Origin: Prorocentrum cordatum
Lineage: Eukaryota > Sar > Dinophyceae > Prorocentrales > Prorocentraceae
Length of the DNA stretch: 64,000 bases
Direction of reading: 5' to 3'
Assembly (NCBI GenBank): GCA_963575745.1
Contig: CAUYUJ010002100.1
Span: forward strand, 1 to 64,000
Shown here: one piece after another, positions 40,191-54,062 of the stretch
Layout of the letters: the number at the start of each line of letters is the position of its first letter
Numbering within the stretch: the stretch's first letter is position 1
Position numbers and translations under genes: made by a program
The notes under the pieces: generated by a model
Databases searched by the model: none
Seen by the model: the letters and a program-made list of their open reading frames with translations, nothing else
Told to the model about the DNA's origin: nothing

Positions 40191-40197
40191 AAGACAA

Positions 40198-40430
40198 GGT
40201 GGCGTCCTGGTGGCGGAATGTCGGGCTCTGGGGCGTGAGGAGCTCTGCGTGAACTCGATGTGCGGCTGCTGCCGCCGTGCTGGTCATTGTGTTTCGGCTT
40301 CTGTGTTCAATGCGTTTCAATCGGAGGTGATGGCGCCCTAGTGGCGGAATGTCGGGCTCTGGGGCGTGAGGTGCTTTGTGTAAGCTCGATGTACGGCTGC
40401 TGCCGCCGTGCTGGTCACTGTGTTCGCTGT
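40198..40430. repeat. tandem duplication of an approximately 131-bp unit
   Basis: GTGGCGGAATGTCGGGCTCT GGGGCGTGAGG and CGGCTGCTGCCGCCGTGCTG recur 131 bp apart. Confidence 0.88.
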
Positions 40431-41090
40431 GACAGATCCGCACTTTGTGCGCCGGTACCTGAGATAACCCGAGCACGCGACGGAACCAGCTCACGGCCAC
40501 CTAGATGATCGGCCGAGGGCTTCCCCCCCCGCCAGGGAAAGGTAGGCCTGGGGTCTGCGCTGGCATCTGGGATCTTGTGGAGCGATGGTTTTCCTGGGGC
40601 CCCGCTCTCCCTGGGTCTATGGATGCCTGGTTGTCTGATGCCGCAGGTGTTCCATGGTTTGTCCTGCGGTGTGTTCGTTCGTCAGGCGCACTCGTGGCTC
40701 GCTCGCGCGCCCCTCCCTCCGCCTCCCTCCCCTTCTCGTCCCCCCTGCCTGCCTCCCTCCCTCCCCCCTCCCCCCTCCCGGGCTGCAGTGTTGCCCCCCA
40801 TCCCAGGCGAGGAGGCGCGAGGGAAACGCCTGCTTGCCAATTCCGCCCAAGATCGGGCAACGCCTGGCTGGTCGCTGGCCTGCTGCTCCAGGTGCTGCGA
40901 GAGGCTCTTCTCCTCCTCGAGATAGGGCCTGCCCCCCCCCCGACCCCTCTGCTGCACTGCTCGCTGCGCCTTCACCGACGACCGCATAACCGCATCCTAC
41001 TCCCTCAGCCTCTCCGACATCCTCAAGCGCTCCCTCTCCCGTGCTGACTCAACACCCTCTCCTACTACACTCATACCTCTCCTTCCACCT
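40431..41090. other. unassigned sequence
   Basis: CT-rich at 40715-40785. No gene is supported. Confidence 0.35.
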
Positions 41091-41445
41091 GCTCATCCTT
41101 CCCCTCCTTTCACTCTTCTCTCCTCCTCCTCCTCTCCTTCTCTCTCATTCCTCCTCTCCTCCTACACATCGCCTCCTCTCCTCTCCTCCTCCTCCTCCTC
41201 CTTCTTTCCTCCTTCCTCCTCTCCTCATTTCACCCAATAGATATCCCTCACTCCCGTGTTGCCTCAACACCTCTTCCTCCTCCTCCATCTCCTCCTACAT
41301 CCTGCTCCTCCTCTGCTTCCCCCCCTCCTCCTCCTCCTCCTCCTTCTCCTCCTCCTCCTTTGCATCCCCCTCCTCGCCCTCATCCCCCTCCTCCTCCTCC
41401 TCTTCCTCCTCCTTCTCCTCCTCCTCCTCCTCCTCCAGGCGGCAA
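41091..41445. repeat. (TCC)n microsatellite 5' of LINE 2
   Basis: CTCCTCCTC repeats with interruptions. A similar TCC tract follows LINE 2 from about 49200. Confidence 0.93.
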
Positions 41446-41666
41446 TTGGGCTCGGGCCGTTGGGGCGCCCGATTTCCCCTTGCTCCCAGCCTCCCGCCCA
41501 GCGCTGGGGCGGAGGCGCAAGCAGGATCGCCGTGCGCCGCGATCCCTCCCCTGCCTGGCACAGGCGATTGCGGCGGCGGCGGGCCAGCGCCCGTCAGGTC
41601 TTGGCTGAGGCCGAGGCCCGCCGTCTTCTTGCCCGTCACCAAGGCGATCATCCAGCTGGTGACGTC

Positions 41667-42589
41667 ATGGGCTCTCTCGGCGAGTCCGTCTGGGCGTGCA
41701 AGGCCACGAAGGTCTCGGCTTCAAGACGAACTACCCGTCTCGGTCGACTTGCTGGGGATGCGGTCGAGATCGAGACGGCCGCCCTACCTCAGACAAAGGG
41801 CAACAGCAAGCCCCTCCGCGGCGTCCCAGTCGGCAGCCATCTCGCACGCGCGGTCCTCCTGCTGTCCGTGGCGCTCCGTGGCGTGATGACTCGGCCATGG
41901 ACGACAGCAGCAAGCCAGCAGCACCGCAGCCATCCTCGGAAGTGGTCAAGTGCAAGAAGGCCCTTGCTCAGCTCCGACGTCTGTACGACGACGAGCACGG
42001 CATGGTCCAGCTGGCCCGCAGCGAGCTCGCGGCCGCCGAGGCCAAGGCGCGATCCACCATGGCCCCCGACGACCTCCTGCGCAGCGCCAAGGATCGCTTC
42101 GCAGCCAAGGACGCCGAGCGGGAGCAGCAGCAGCAGGTCGTCACCGACATGGAGACCAAGCTCGGCGATGCAAAGAAGCGCCCCGCCGCCTTGGAGAGCG
42201 AGGTTGGCGTCATCAGGGCGGAGGTCTCCCAGGCCCAGTCCGCCGTCGCGGCAGCGGCGGCGGGTGCCACCCGTGGGCAGCAGGCGCCGCCAGATGCAGG
42301 CATGGCCCAGCTGCAGCAGATGTTCGCGATGGCTCAGCAGGCGGTGCAGCAAGGAGGCGACAAGCAGGCGATCGCCACCCATTTCATGGACATCTTGGCG
42401 CGCAGCCTGGGATCTCCTCCGCCGCCAGCTGCAACCAGCCCAGCTCCTGCCCCAGCGCGCGCTGCCGACGCAGGCGCAGCGGCAACAGCACCCCCAGGGT
42501 CGCCGCCTGGGCAGGCAGGGCAGTCAGCACCTTTTCGTCCCTCACAAGGAGCCGACGCCATGGCGTGGGAGCTGGAGGGCACACACTAG
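41667..42589 (+). pseudogene. LINE 2 ORF1, zinc finger and coiled coil, one frameshift
   Basis: The only ATG fitting an ORF1 start is at 41667 (MGSLGESVWAC). After about ten codons the frame must shift to continue as GHEGLGFKTNYPSRSTCWGC GRDRDG. Together these form a W-x-C...C-x-x-C module like other ORF1 N-termini here. From there the frame is open to TAG at 42589. The middle (about 42000-42250) is rich in Ala, Glu, Lys and Arg with heptad spacing (ALAQLRRLYDDEHGMVQLAR), consistent with a coiled coil. A Gln/Ala-rich helix and a Pro/Ala-rich tail follow. The role inferred is RNA binding in the retrotransposon particle. Confidence 0.65.
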
Positions 42590-43715
42590 AGTTCGTGGTC
42601 GTCGAGGAGCGCGTCGACAGGCTCTTGGCTTTGTCACCTTCAATGGGTCTTGCTGGACTACGTGTCAAGCGTTTTTGAGTGAAGGTGCAGGGGATGCCAA
42701 GGTCGTGGCGGCGCAAGAGCTCCGACTGGATGGAGAAAAGCTTGCTCGAGCTCGTCGTTGGGCCATCAACAACGGCTGGACTCCATACATCTCACCGTGC
42801 CGACGGCTCTCTACGGGTTTACCGAGCGCAGGCGTGGGCATCTTCATCAGAGCGAATGTGCAGACCACGCTGCTCCCAGGACCGTCTGGGCAACCAGGCT
42901 TCGAAATCCTAAGGTCGTGGTCGTGCTTGGTTCATGCAGATCTAGGCCTACCAGGTGGCCTCCTCATTGGCTCAGTGTACATGGAGTCGCGCAGCAGCGC
43001 CGACTACGTCAGCACGAACCTCATGCGGTACTACCAGCTCGCGGAGTACCTGCGCTACTACGGCCTGCCGTTCATCATTGGGGGAGACTGGAACCAGTCA
43101 CCAGCAGACTTCGTCACCAACGGCTTCGCCGACATGATCCCAGGGGCGCCCTTGAAATTCAAAGGAGAGGGAACATGCCGATCAGCAGCGGGACGATACT
43201 CCCTGATCGACTACTGGCTTACTTCGGCTGACGTGCGCGCGGCATGTCAGACACCTACCATAGTGGACTCATGGCCAGCGCGTCCACACTCACCAGTTCA
43301 ATTCAAGTTGGCTGCCCAACCTCGACGGCTCCGACAGCTAACCATCAGCATGCCGAAGGCCTTTCCACGGGCTCATCCAGCTGACGTCGGTTGCCATCCT
43401 CTACGTGGGCCACCTCCCGAGCGACCTTATTTGGAACAGGTCGAGCAGGACGCAGCTCGTGGACCGCCGGGTGATGCTGGGCAGGCGCAGCTTCGACTTA
43501 ATGATCTGCATGCGTCCCTCCTGCACAACGTGGAGCAGGACTTGGCGCACATTTACCAGGTAGACAGCCCGCCTGAACATCAAGGGCGCGCTGCTGGTGC
43601 CAAGTATGTCTGGCGACCTATCGGAGGGCCCAAACGCGGAGCGCACCCTGCGGCTGGCAGCGAGGCACGCTACTTCCGCGCGGTGGCCATCGCCATTCAG
43701 GACATCATCTTGCAG
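42590..43715 (+). pseudogene. LINE 2 ORF2 N-terminal part: APE-type endonuclease
   Basis: The frame reads FVTFNGSCWTTCQAFL (about 42630), VAAQELRLDGEK (about 42705), GVGIFIR (about 42835), IGSVYMES, FIIGGDWNQSPADF (about 43075) and SLIDYWLTS (about 43205), followed by ARPHSPVQFKL (about 43285). These are the Asn, Glu, Asp-x-Asn, Asp-Tyr and His boxes of the exonuclease-endonuclease-phosphatase fold used by LINEs to nick DNA. The frame continues as Arg/Pro/His-rich linker through AIQDIILQ to about 43715 and stays open beyond into 44936, but the RT lies in another frame. No clear ATG precedes it; it overlaps the end of ORF1. Confidence 0.8.
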
Positions 43716-44446
43716 GTCCAGCGCGACAGCGTCGGGCCGCCAGCGCGTCCTGCTCCCCCGAGGGCGCGCCACCTGGGAGACTCGGGCGGGTGCTCCCCTG
43801 CGCCGCCCTCGCAGCCCCAGGGAGGGCCCCGCGGCAGAGCAGGCGGGCGCGGACGCGGCAGGCCGAAGGCTCGCCTCGAGGTCGCCAGTGCGGCCATGCA
43901 GGACATGCTGCGCAGCTGCTGGGAGCACATGCACGCGCCCACTGCTATGGGACGGCCACCGAGGAGTGATGATCCTGAACCTGACGGCCCTGAGGAGGAG
44001 TTTCGCGAGGCCGCGGTCGCAGGGGCCACGCGCTGCATACCGGAGCTTTCTGAGCCCGACGGCGGTGAATCCACCTGGTTCGAGTGGTGCGTGCCTTTCG
44101 TCAAGCAGTGCCTCAGGTTGCCTCAGCACGCGGCGTGGGTGGTCATCGCCCTTGCTGAAATGACGGCGGACGAGTTGGCCCTGGACATCTGCGCCGAGGC
44201 GTGGGATGAGGCCCGCGATCCCAGGCGACACATCATGGAGTACTTCGACTGGCTGGCCATACATGACGTGGAATATGGCAGGCAGCTCATGAGTCACCAC
44301 TGGCGCGAGCTCCACGATATCCTGGCCGAGATGCGCGCGCTCTTGGGCGATCTCGAGCTGACGCCAGTTTTGGACGAGCATTACGACGATGGCGATCAGC
44401 GACCTCGCCAGCCAGATACATCGAGTGAGGCCAAGCAGGCCTCCAG
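43716..44446 (+). other. 731-bp segment with GT...AG edges inside LINE 2 ORF2
   Basis: It interrupts the APE-RT linker. It starts CAG|GTCCAGCG and ends CCTCCAG|GGGAGC. Removing it joins IILQ to GSELDFIIDDGLALFYFA and moves the frame into that of the RT. Inside, the APE frame stays open and encodes acidic helical sequence such as EMTADELALDICAEAWDEAR and YGRQLMSHHWRELHDILAEM. It may be an intron, an inserted host sequence, or genuine linker with a later frameshift. Confidence 0.35.
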
Positions 44447-47400
44447 GGGAGCGAGCTCGACTTCATCATTGACGACGGCCTCGCCCTCTTCTACTTCGCT
44501 GCAAGGCCGCCCACTCTGTGGGCCGCCGCTGGACGTTGGCCCCTTTCGAGCTGAGAAGGTTGAGACTGCTTCCCAAGTGACCTCCCACGTTGGTAGGGCA
44601 GCAGGGCATGCGCCCCCCTGCCGCGCGGGGATGGCCTGGGGAGTGGAATCTCTGGAGCTCGGGAGGCGCGAGCGCGCGTCCCATGCACAACGGCCTCGCT
44701 CTCAACGGGACCGACAGCTGGGACATCAGCATCGACAGGCTCTACGGCAGGGCCTTTCTCGCCCCCGCCTTGCGCTGCACGTGGCTACGAAAAACACGGA
44801 TCAGGACAAGCCGACGCGAGGCCAACAAGGAGCTTCTCGAAGGCTAATTCAAGGTGGTCTTATCTTGGACGACTTCTACGGCCTGGTCACCGACAGGATG
44901 TGCACACACCAGCTGGCGCCTTCTTGCTCGATATGATATGGCCGATATTGCATGCTACCACGAGTCGACCTCCAGAGACAGCGCACGCTTGGATGCAGGA
45001 CTTGGCCCATCAGTGTCATGCACATGCTGAAGCACAGGAACGCGCTACTGGCAAGAAGAGGCTCGACGGCTTTCACAAGTGGGCCAGGGACACCTTGGCT
45101 TCTGGTCCCGCGCCGCTATTCAATATGACGAGGCTGCGCACGTGGACGCACAACCAGGTCTCTCGTCATGGCGAGGTCACCTCCCGCCCGCAGGCCATAG
45201 CGGACAGCCAGATGGACATGTGGAACGGCATCTGGGAGGGCACGCCCATCACGCGCCAGTCTACCAAGTCCCAGTACTACATGGACGGCGACGGCGTGGA
45301 GGAGCAGGAGCAGGATACCATGGCAGAGGCGGCACCTTTCTTGGACACCGCCGACGACGATATATTGGCTGAAGTTGCTCGCCTGCCGCCTGGTGCTCCC
45401 CCTGTTCCCACGGTAGACGAGGTGAGGAGGGCGGCTCGAACATTCCGATGGCGAACGGGTTTGGGTCAGGACGCCATCTCACCACGGGCGTGGTCTCTCC
45501 TCTCGGACTCGGCCCTCGCGATGATGCTCTACATTTTCTGGGCAGCAGAATCGTGGGCGAGGTGGCCGTCAAATATGCTATCGGTCTACATTATGCTGCT
45601 CACGAAACCTCAAGGAGGATTTCGACCGATAGCTCTTTTACCCTCGCTATATCGCGTCTACACCAAGGTGCGGATCTCTCATGTTCGGGCTTGGGCTGCC
45701 AGATCTGCTCGGCCATATTTTGCCCTAGGAGAAGGCAAGTCGACTCTAGACGTGGGCGCTAGGACGATGATATACTCCGAAGCCCACCAAGGTAGTGCAC
45801 CGAAGGCCGTGGTCACAACCCTGATCGACATCAGCAAGTGCTTCGACAGGGTTTGCTGGCGCCGCGTCTTGCAGGCGGCAGCCAAGCTGGGTTTCCCTAC
45901 CCCGTTGCTCAAGCTATGCCTGGCGATGTACTACGCGCCGAGGCGCATCATATGGGGATCGTCGTACTCGTACGCGGTGCAGGTGCAAAGAGGGGTACTA
46001 CCAGGTTGCTCGGTGGCCATGTTCCTCCTGCAACTGGTCATGATGATGCCGTTCGACGTTTCCGGGGAGTCGGTTGCCACGACGGAGGTAGACCACACGC
46101 TGGACATATATGCCGACGACAGCACCTTGCAGGTGGTCGCCGCACTTCACCATATCGTGGAGGAGTCAGCTCGCATCATTCAGAGATTGGCGGTCGTGCT
46201 GCGCGCGCTGGACTTGCCCATCGCGCAAGACAAGGCGAAGATCATGTCCTCGACGCCAGGAGTTGCAAGACAAGTTGCAGATCGTGTCAAGCAGCATGGC
46301 TTCAAGGCGTGCACGGTGCTCGAGATCTTGGGCATGGAGGCCAGAGATGGAGTCAAGGTTCAGTACACGGCTATCAGGTATCGCATGACCAAGCTCAAGC
46401 GACGTCTTCCCAGGTTCAAGCGCATGGCAGCCATGGCAAGGATCGGTCGCGCCATAGCTCAGCCATCGATTGGTCCAGCGATCCTCTACGGAGTGCAGGT
46501 GATCGGAGCATCTCGCTCCATCGTGCGCTCCATGACCAAGATGGTGCGTGTGGGCTGGCATAAAACACCGACGGGGACCTCATCGTGGTTGGCTTCTCAG
46601 TTGGAGCAGAGGCGAGACCAACACCCTGATATATTCGCGGTGGCAGAACCAGTCTACACCTGGGCGCAAATGGCATCGGACATAGCTCTACCTTGGGAAG
46701 TTATGAATCAAGCTTTCCAGCAGCGACACCGACTGGGCCCAGTTCCTTCGTGGCAGGATGTAGCGGGGCATGCAAAGGCGGTTTGGAACGTCCTCCACCA
46801 ACTGGGTTGGAGAGCTCAGTCCGCTTTCCAGTGGACCACAGCCCAGGGCGTCCAGCTTGATCTCAGAGTTGATCCACCTGAGTGGGTACGTGCTCTGGCG
46901 AGGAGGTCTTTCGTCAACTATAAGTGGGAAGAGTGGGCCTCGCGAGCTGACCACGCACCTGAGACGGAGGCTCCTACACGAAAGGCATGTGGGTACTGGC
47001 TTGCCCCTCTCCAGCTTCTGCTCACTACTCGTGATCAAGCTCGCAAGTGGAGACTTTCAGTACGAGCGCGCGCAGCGCTCCGCAGCACCATCATCGGCGG
47101 CCAATGGTCACAAGCGAGATTGCACAAGTACGGCTTCTCGGACACGGAGGAGTGCATGTATTGCCAGGACTGCAAGGGCACGCTTCATCATCGACTATGG
47201 TGCTGCCCCAACTTGGCTGAGGAGCGCGCGCTCGCAGTGGATCAAGAAATCATTGATGAGGCGCGCCAGGCTCCTGAGAACGACATGCTCTTCACGCGAG
47301 CCATGCTTGATCGAGATCAGCTCCCAGTTGTGCCTCCACCAGTTAGCGAGGAGATCTGGTACTACGCCTACGGCGGCCAGCTTCATCAGATCACGGGCGA

Positions 47401-48229
47401 GGTGTACACCGACGGAGCAGGTCGCACGCACATTGGGTGGCCTGAAGGTGCTCGAGCGGGCTGGGGACTGGCCCTCATGGACGACCAACGATTGAAAGGC
47501 TTAGCGTTCGGTCCTCTCCCAGGAGCTCAGCAGTCGGTGCCCAGAGCCGAGCTCTACGCCATCATCATGACGCTCAGGAATGGCATCCTCCCCCTCCACA
47601 TACACACCGACTGTATGATGACGATCGACGGTATCAACCAGGGCAAGCAGTGGTGCCTGCATCCTCGACGGGCTCACGTCGACTTGTGGCGGCTGCTCTG
47701 GCACGCGCTCGAGGATCATGGAGGCATCAGCGACATCCTCACCATCGAGTACGTCAAGAGCCACCAGACACAGGAGGACAGCAGGCATCACCATGGCAAG
47801 AAGGGCAATGACTATGCCGACGTGGCGGCGAAGAAGGGGCTCGCCAAGCACGACATCCCACCAGCGGCGCGTGCTCGGCATCGGGAGCTCCTGGACCGAG
47901 TCCGCCAGATCGCGGCCTGGATCGGCAACACGCAGGAGCTGGTCGAGACGAGGCCCGACAGGATGCCGACGGTCTCGAGGCGAGCTCGACGGCAGCAGCG
48001 ACTCCGACGGGGTCGTCCACGGCGAGAGCGGCGGCCTCCCGCGCCGCTCCTGAGCCACCAGAGGCGCCATGCACCTGAGCGCGCGCTGTGTGGCTGGAAA
48101 TGCGTTAATTGTCCGCGCTTCGCGCGATCCGCCGCTGGTAAGAGGCGAATGATGGCGCCGGCTTGTTTTGTTGATCCCCCTCTGCCTAGGATTGTGGACC
48201 CGCAGCCCCCGTCAGCCCCCAGAGCCTGA
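44447..48229 (+). pseudogene. LINE 2 ORF2 C-terminal part: RT, zinc knuckle, RNase H, CxxC domain
   Basis: The long intact frame begins at 44900; 44447-44900 is broken by a stop near 44555 and at least one shift. RT motifs include GFRPIALLPSLYRVYTKV (about 45617), TLIDISKCFDRVCW (about 45820), GVLPGCSVAMFLL (about 45993) and YADD (46109-46120). A knuckle CMYCQDCKGTLHHRLWCC lies at about 47153. RNase H has all four acidic positions: YTDGAG (47405), PRAELYA (Glu at 47549), HTDCMM (Asp at 47609) and GNDYAD (Asp at 47810). The frame ends with GWKCVNCPRFARSAAG, a CxxC module. The RT-RNase H domains retain all catalytic motifs although the element as a whole is frameshifted. Confidence 0.85.
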
Positions 48230-48926
48230 GCCCCTTAGGACCAAGCGCCCCAGGGACCCCTCGGAGGCCTCGGAGGGCAAGGTGGCGCGCCCGCGGCTGG
48301 AGGCCAAGAAGGCCTCAGGGGATCCCGAGGAGACTTCGCCTCCTCCTCCTCCTGCTCCTCCTCTGGGCCTTGAGGACCCTCCTCCTCCTCCGCCTCCTCC
48401 TCCTCCCTATGGGGTGGCCCAGGAGTCCAGGAGCCAGACCAGGCCAATCAGGGAGCTGGCGGAGCCTTTCGTGAGGCAGGTCAAGCCCAAGGTTCGGTTC
48501 GAGTCGCGTCCCCAAGGGGTGGTCCGCGATGCGGCGACCGCCCTCGACGGCTCGAAGAAGCGCCCCCGTCTGGCGGCCCCTTGTAGGGCCACGGCTGCCC
48601 CTCCCAGCACGGCGCTCCCGTCGGATGGGGATGCGTTCGTGCCGCCCGAGGCGGCCCGAGGTCACATCCTGTACAGGGCTGGGGAGATCCTAGGATGCAC
48701 GAGGTGTGGCTCCTTCTCTGCGAAGGCCGCCCGTTCTGACCTGTATGGCACCTGCGACCCGCAGGCTCCCGTGTCCAACCCCCAGCGGAGGTGGCGCCGA
48801 GATAACTTCGCTTCGGGCCGCCATCCCAGTGACGGCCGAAAGCACCCCATCCCCATGCCCCGTAGGCTCCAGCTTTCAGACCCTGCTGTGCAGTGGCTGG
48901 GGTTGCTTCAGAATTTAACGCCTTAA
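48230..48926 (+). pseudogene. C-terminal CxxC domain of a LINE ORF2, separate frame
   Basis: An open frame without an ATG, in a different register from the RNase H frame. It begins Pro-rich (SPPPPPAPPLGLEDPPPPPP) and then reads HILYRAGEILGCTRCGSFSA and KAARSDLYGTCDPQAPVSNP. The HxL...CxxCGxF...L...C pattern and the trailing Arg-rich helix match the C-terminal domain of LINE 3 (about 54100-54240). It is either the displaced end of LINE 2 or the remnant of another insertion. TAA at 48924-48926. Confidence 0.55.
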
Positions 48927-49195
48927 ATTCCGTTTTAACTCGTTTTGTATTTTCCCGCGTGTAGGGCATCGTCTGGTGAGTTGATCGTCGGTGCTTGCAT
49001 GCGTCTGCTCCAGGTTCTGCTTTCCAGTTCCTGTGTTGCTCCTGGCCAGGCCTCTGGTTGGTGAGTGAGCGTGTGCCCTGTGGCCGTGATGCGTTGCTGG
49101 GCTATTGCAGGGTGTGCCCTCGTCGTTCTGTGTGCGATTGTGCTTCTCGCCTTGTCCCTTTCCTCTTGCCTGTCCTTCGTCTCGACTCGGCGCGT
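48927..49195. other. unassigned 3' flank of LINE 2
   Basis: TG-rich sequence with no recognised feature; it leads into the TCC tract. Confidence 0.4.
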
Positions 49196-49995
49196 CGCTT
49201 CATGTGCTCGTTGCTCCTCCTCCTTCCTTTCCCTCCTTCTCACCTATTCCTCCGCTCTCCTCCTACTCCTCCTCCTTCTCCCTCCTTCTTTATTTACTCT
49301 CTCCGCTCCTCCATTCCTTAGCGATCCTTATAAGACTCTGTCTCTCTCCATAACCTCTCCTCTTCTCCTCTAATTCCACCTCCTCCTCCCTCCCTCCTCC
49401 TCCTCCCCCATAAATCTCACCGCCACGCCATCTCCTACGTCTTACCTATACCCCCCTATGCCTTGCCTGTTTACTCCTCACTCACACTTATTCTCTCACT
49501 CTCCTCTCTCTCATTCCTGCCTCCATCTCCTCATCCCTCCTCCTCCGTCCTTCTTCCTCTCCTCCTACTCCTCCTCCTCCTCCCTCCTCCTCATCCTCCT
49601 CCTCCTTCCTCCTCTCCTCCTCCTCCTCCTCCCTCCTCCTCCTCTCTCTCCTCCACTCCTCCTCCTCCTCCTCCTCCTACCCTCCTCCTCCTCCCATCCC
49701 CCACTCTCTCCTCATCTCTACCGCCTCGCCTCCTCCTACGTCCCCCCTCCCCTCCTCCTCCTCCTCCTCCTCCTCCTCCTCCTCCTCCCTCCTCTCCCTC
49801 CATACTACTCCTCTCCTCCTCTATCCTACCATCCTCATCTGCTCCTCTTTCTTGAATTCCTCCTCAGCCTCCTCCACCTTCTCTGCCTCCTCCTCCTCTC
49901 TCCTTTTCCTCCTCCTCTTCCTCCGTATCCACCTCCTCCTCCATTTCCTCCTCCACCTCCTACTCCTCCTCCTCCTCCTCCTAGCCTGGCGTCAT
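49196..49995. repeat. (TCC)n/(CTC)n microsatellite
   Basis: Eight hundred bases of CTCCTCC repeats with ACTCAC interruptions. The 795-codon frame through it is repeat-derived. Confidence 0.96.
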
Positions 49996-50264
49996 CAGCA
50001 GTAGCAGCATCAGCATCAGGCATGAGCAACATCAGCATCAGCATCACTATAACCATCAGCATCATCATCATCAACATACATCCACGGCATCGTCAGCAGC
50101 AGAGTCATCATCGGCACCAGTATCAGCATCAGCATCGTCGTAGTCAGCAATATCATCATTGTCGTAACCAGCAGCATCATCATCAGCATAACCATCATGA
50201 TTTTCAGCACCACCGCAACCAGCATCATCAGTATCATCAGCATCATCATAAGCAGTACCATCTG

Positions 50265-50314
<50 letters not shown>

Positions 50315-50910
50315 GCATCATCATCACCAGCATCGACATCACCATCATCCTCATCGACACCATCACAGTAAGCATAATCCTCATCAACAGCAATCTTATC
50401 ATAATCATCATCACCATCACCATCATCGACAACATCCTTGTCAACATTATCATCGTCACCACCATCGTCATCAACATCATCACCACCAGCATCATCATCA
50501 GCAGCATCACCATCATCATTATCATCACCATCATCATGAGCATCACAATCCTCGTCATCCTCCAGATCATCACCATCACCATCATCATCATCATCAGCAG
50601 CAGCATGATCAGTATCATAATCAGCATCATCATCATCATCGTCGTCGTCGTCGTCAGCAGCAGCATCATCACTTGCATCGAAATCCCCAACATCCTCACC
50701 ATCACCATCATCGTCAACATCGTCATCATCGCCAATTTCCTTGTCGACAACATTATGCGCATCAGCATCCGCATCATCATCGACAGTTAATTCGTCAGCA
50801 TCTCCATCCTCGTCATCCTGATGATCATTGCCATCGCAGGCATCATCGGCATCATGATCACCAACATCATCACCGCCATCGCCGCCATCAACAGCAGACT
50901 CATCATCACC
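49996..50910. repeat. (ATC)n/(CAT)n microsatellite
   Basis: CATCATCAG and ATCACC units giving poly-His, poly-Met/Leu or poly-Ile frames. It contains a (GTC)n run near 50640. Confidence 0.96.
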
Positions 50911-51338
50911 TTACGTCCTCGTCCTCCTCTGCCTCCACCTTCTCTTGTATTCTCCACTGTCACTCCTCGTCACCTCCCCGCATGATCTATCAATCTCCGC
51001 CATATCCTCCGCATCAAAACACTCATTCGCCTCCTTGTCCTCCTCCTCATCCTCGTTCTCCTCCCTCATGCGCCACCTTAGACGCAACCACCTCCCCCCT
51101 TCCCTCCACCCCAGTCCTTCACTTTCGACGCCATGTTCATCCCCGTGGTCGTCGTACTCGCTATCGTCTACGTCGCCCGACTTTCCAAGCATGGCATGGC
51201 CCACGCGATCGCAAGATTACTGTCGCGTTTGCGCTGGCCGCCGTCGTTGTGCTGTCGTGGCCGCTGCGCAGGTGCTCGTGCTCCTGGTCGTCGCCGTGCT
51301 CGTGCGCGTGCTCTTGCTCCTCGTCGTGCTCACCACCG
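50911..51338. other. CTC/GTC-rich sequence before the gap
   Basis: Low-complexity pyrimidine-rich DNA. No gene is supported. Confidence 0.5.
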
Positions 51339-51438
51339 NNNNNNNNNNNNNNNNNNNNNNNNNNNNNNNNNNNNNNNNNNNNNNNNNNNNNNNNNNNNNN
51401 NNNNNNNNNNNNNNNNNNNNNNNNNNNNNNNNNNNNNN
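51339..51438. other. assembly gap (100 N)
   Basis: Exactly 100 N inside a simple-repeat region; true length unknown. Confidence 1.
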
Positions 51439-53275
<1,837 letters not shown>

Positions 53276-53540
53276 CTAACGATTATGGTTGGCTTTTGGT
53301 TGCCTCTGGTTGGCAGGCACCCGCCAGCCAAGTTACACGGGTTTTGGCCCCATTTCCAACCAGAACGAACCACAAGCCAACCGAGATCGGCTTGACACCA
53401 TGTAGGTGCATCTGGTTGACTTCTGGTTGCTTTCTGGTTGGTCATGGGTTGTTCTGGGCGTTCTAGCCGCTCACGCTACACGTGTTTAGGCCGCATTTCT
53501 AACCAGAAACCAACCAACTTCAACCGAACAGCACTTACAC
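53276..53540. repeat. CAACCAGAAGTCAACC boxes in inverted orientation, and a direct repeat
   Basis: GGTTGACTTCTGGTTG (about 53413) is the inverse of the box in the preceding array. ACACG(G/T)GTTTAGGCC-like segments followed by CATTTC(C/T)AACCAGAA recur at about 53335 and 53478. Confidence 0.7.
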
Positions 53541-53979
53541 GTTGTAAACAAACTTTACACGTTGTAAACACGAACTCTGTATTGCAAATGAATTGCGCCA
53601 GAGAGTTGTTTTGCATCGTATTGCAACTAATGTGTTGCAAGCGAAAGTCCAGCAACACACATGCGCGCCGGAGTGTATTGCACAATCCAAACCGCATGCA
53701 ACGCCACAACTCTGTTGCACCAAATCTGTTGTACCACCCCCAATTGGCTGGACCCCCTGCTGGGTCAACCAGAACCGAAAGAACCAATCCGTACCTCTTC
53801 CGGGGTTCCTTCGCACCAGGATTTTGAAGCGAATCCCGCCGTGGCGACGAGGGCCTCCCAGGAGGTCCCAAGAGGCGGAAACGGCGGCGGCCGCAGCGGC
53901 GACGGGGACCGACCTCCAGGCACAGCGGTCGCGGCGAATGCAGCAGATGGGCCCATCTTCCACCAGCACTGGCACCGGT
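53541..53979. other. unassigned sequence with GTTGCAA and TTGTAAAC boxes
   Basis: ACACGTTGTAAACAAACTTT is nearly duplicated at 53536 and 53556. TTGCAA boxes recur to 53710. No gene. Confidence 0.4.
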
Positions 53980-54022
53980 AGGAGGAGGAGGAGGAGGAGG
54001 AGGAGGAGGAGGAGGAGGAGGA
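53980..54022. repeat. (GGA)n at the 3' end of LINE 3
   Basis: Fourteen or so GGA units. A matching GGA run lies at 60482-60512, next to the other end of the element. Confidence 0.92.
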
Positions 54023-54062
54023 GTGGAGTGGAGTGGACGCCATCACGAGGTGATCCGAGTCA

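Larger units (their letters stand above)
41667..48926 (+). mobile_element. decayed LINE 2 (APE/RT/RNase H)
   Basis: ORF1-like coding (41667-42589) is followed by ORF2 in pieces: APE (about 42590-43715), RT to RNase H (44900-48229), and a zinc-domain frame to 48926. Several frameshifts separate the pieces, so the copy is probably inactive. No spliced leader or target-site duplication was found, so the ends are approximate. TCC tracts flank both sides. Confidence 0.8.

Noticed and set aside
41696-41698. Start of LINE 2 ORF1 at 41696
   Set aside because: The codon is GTG. The ATG at 41667 with a subsequent frameshift explains the zinc module better.
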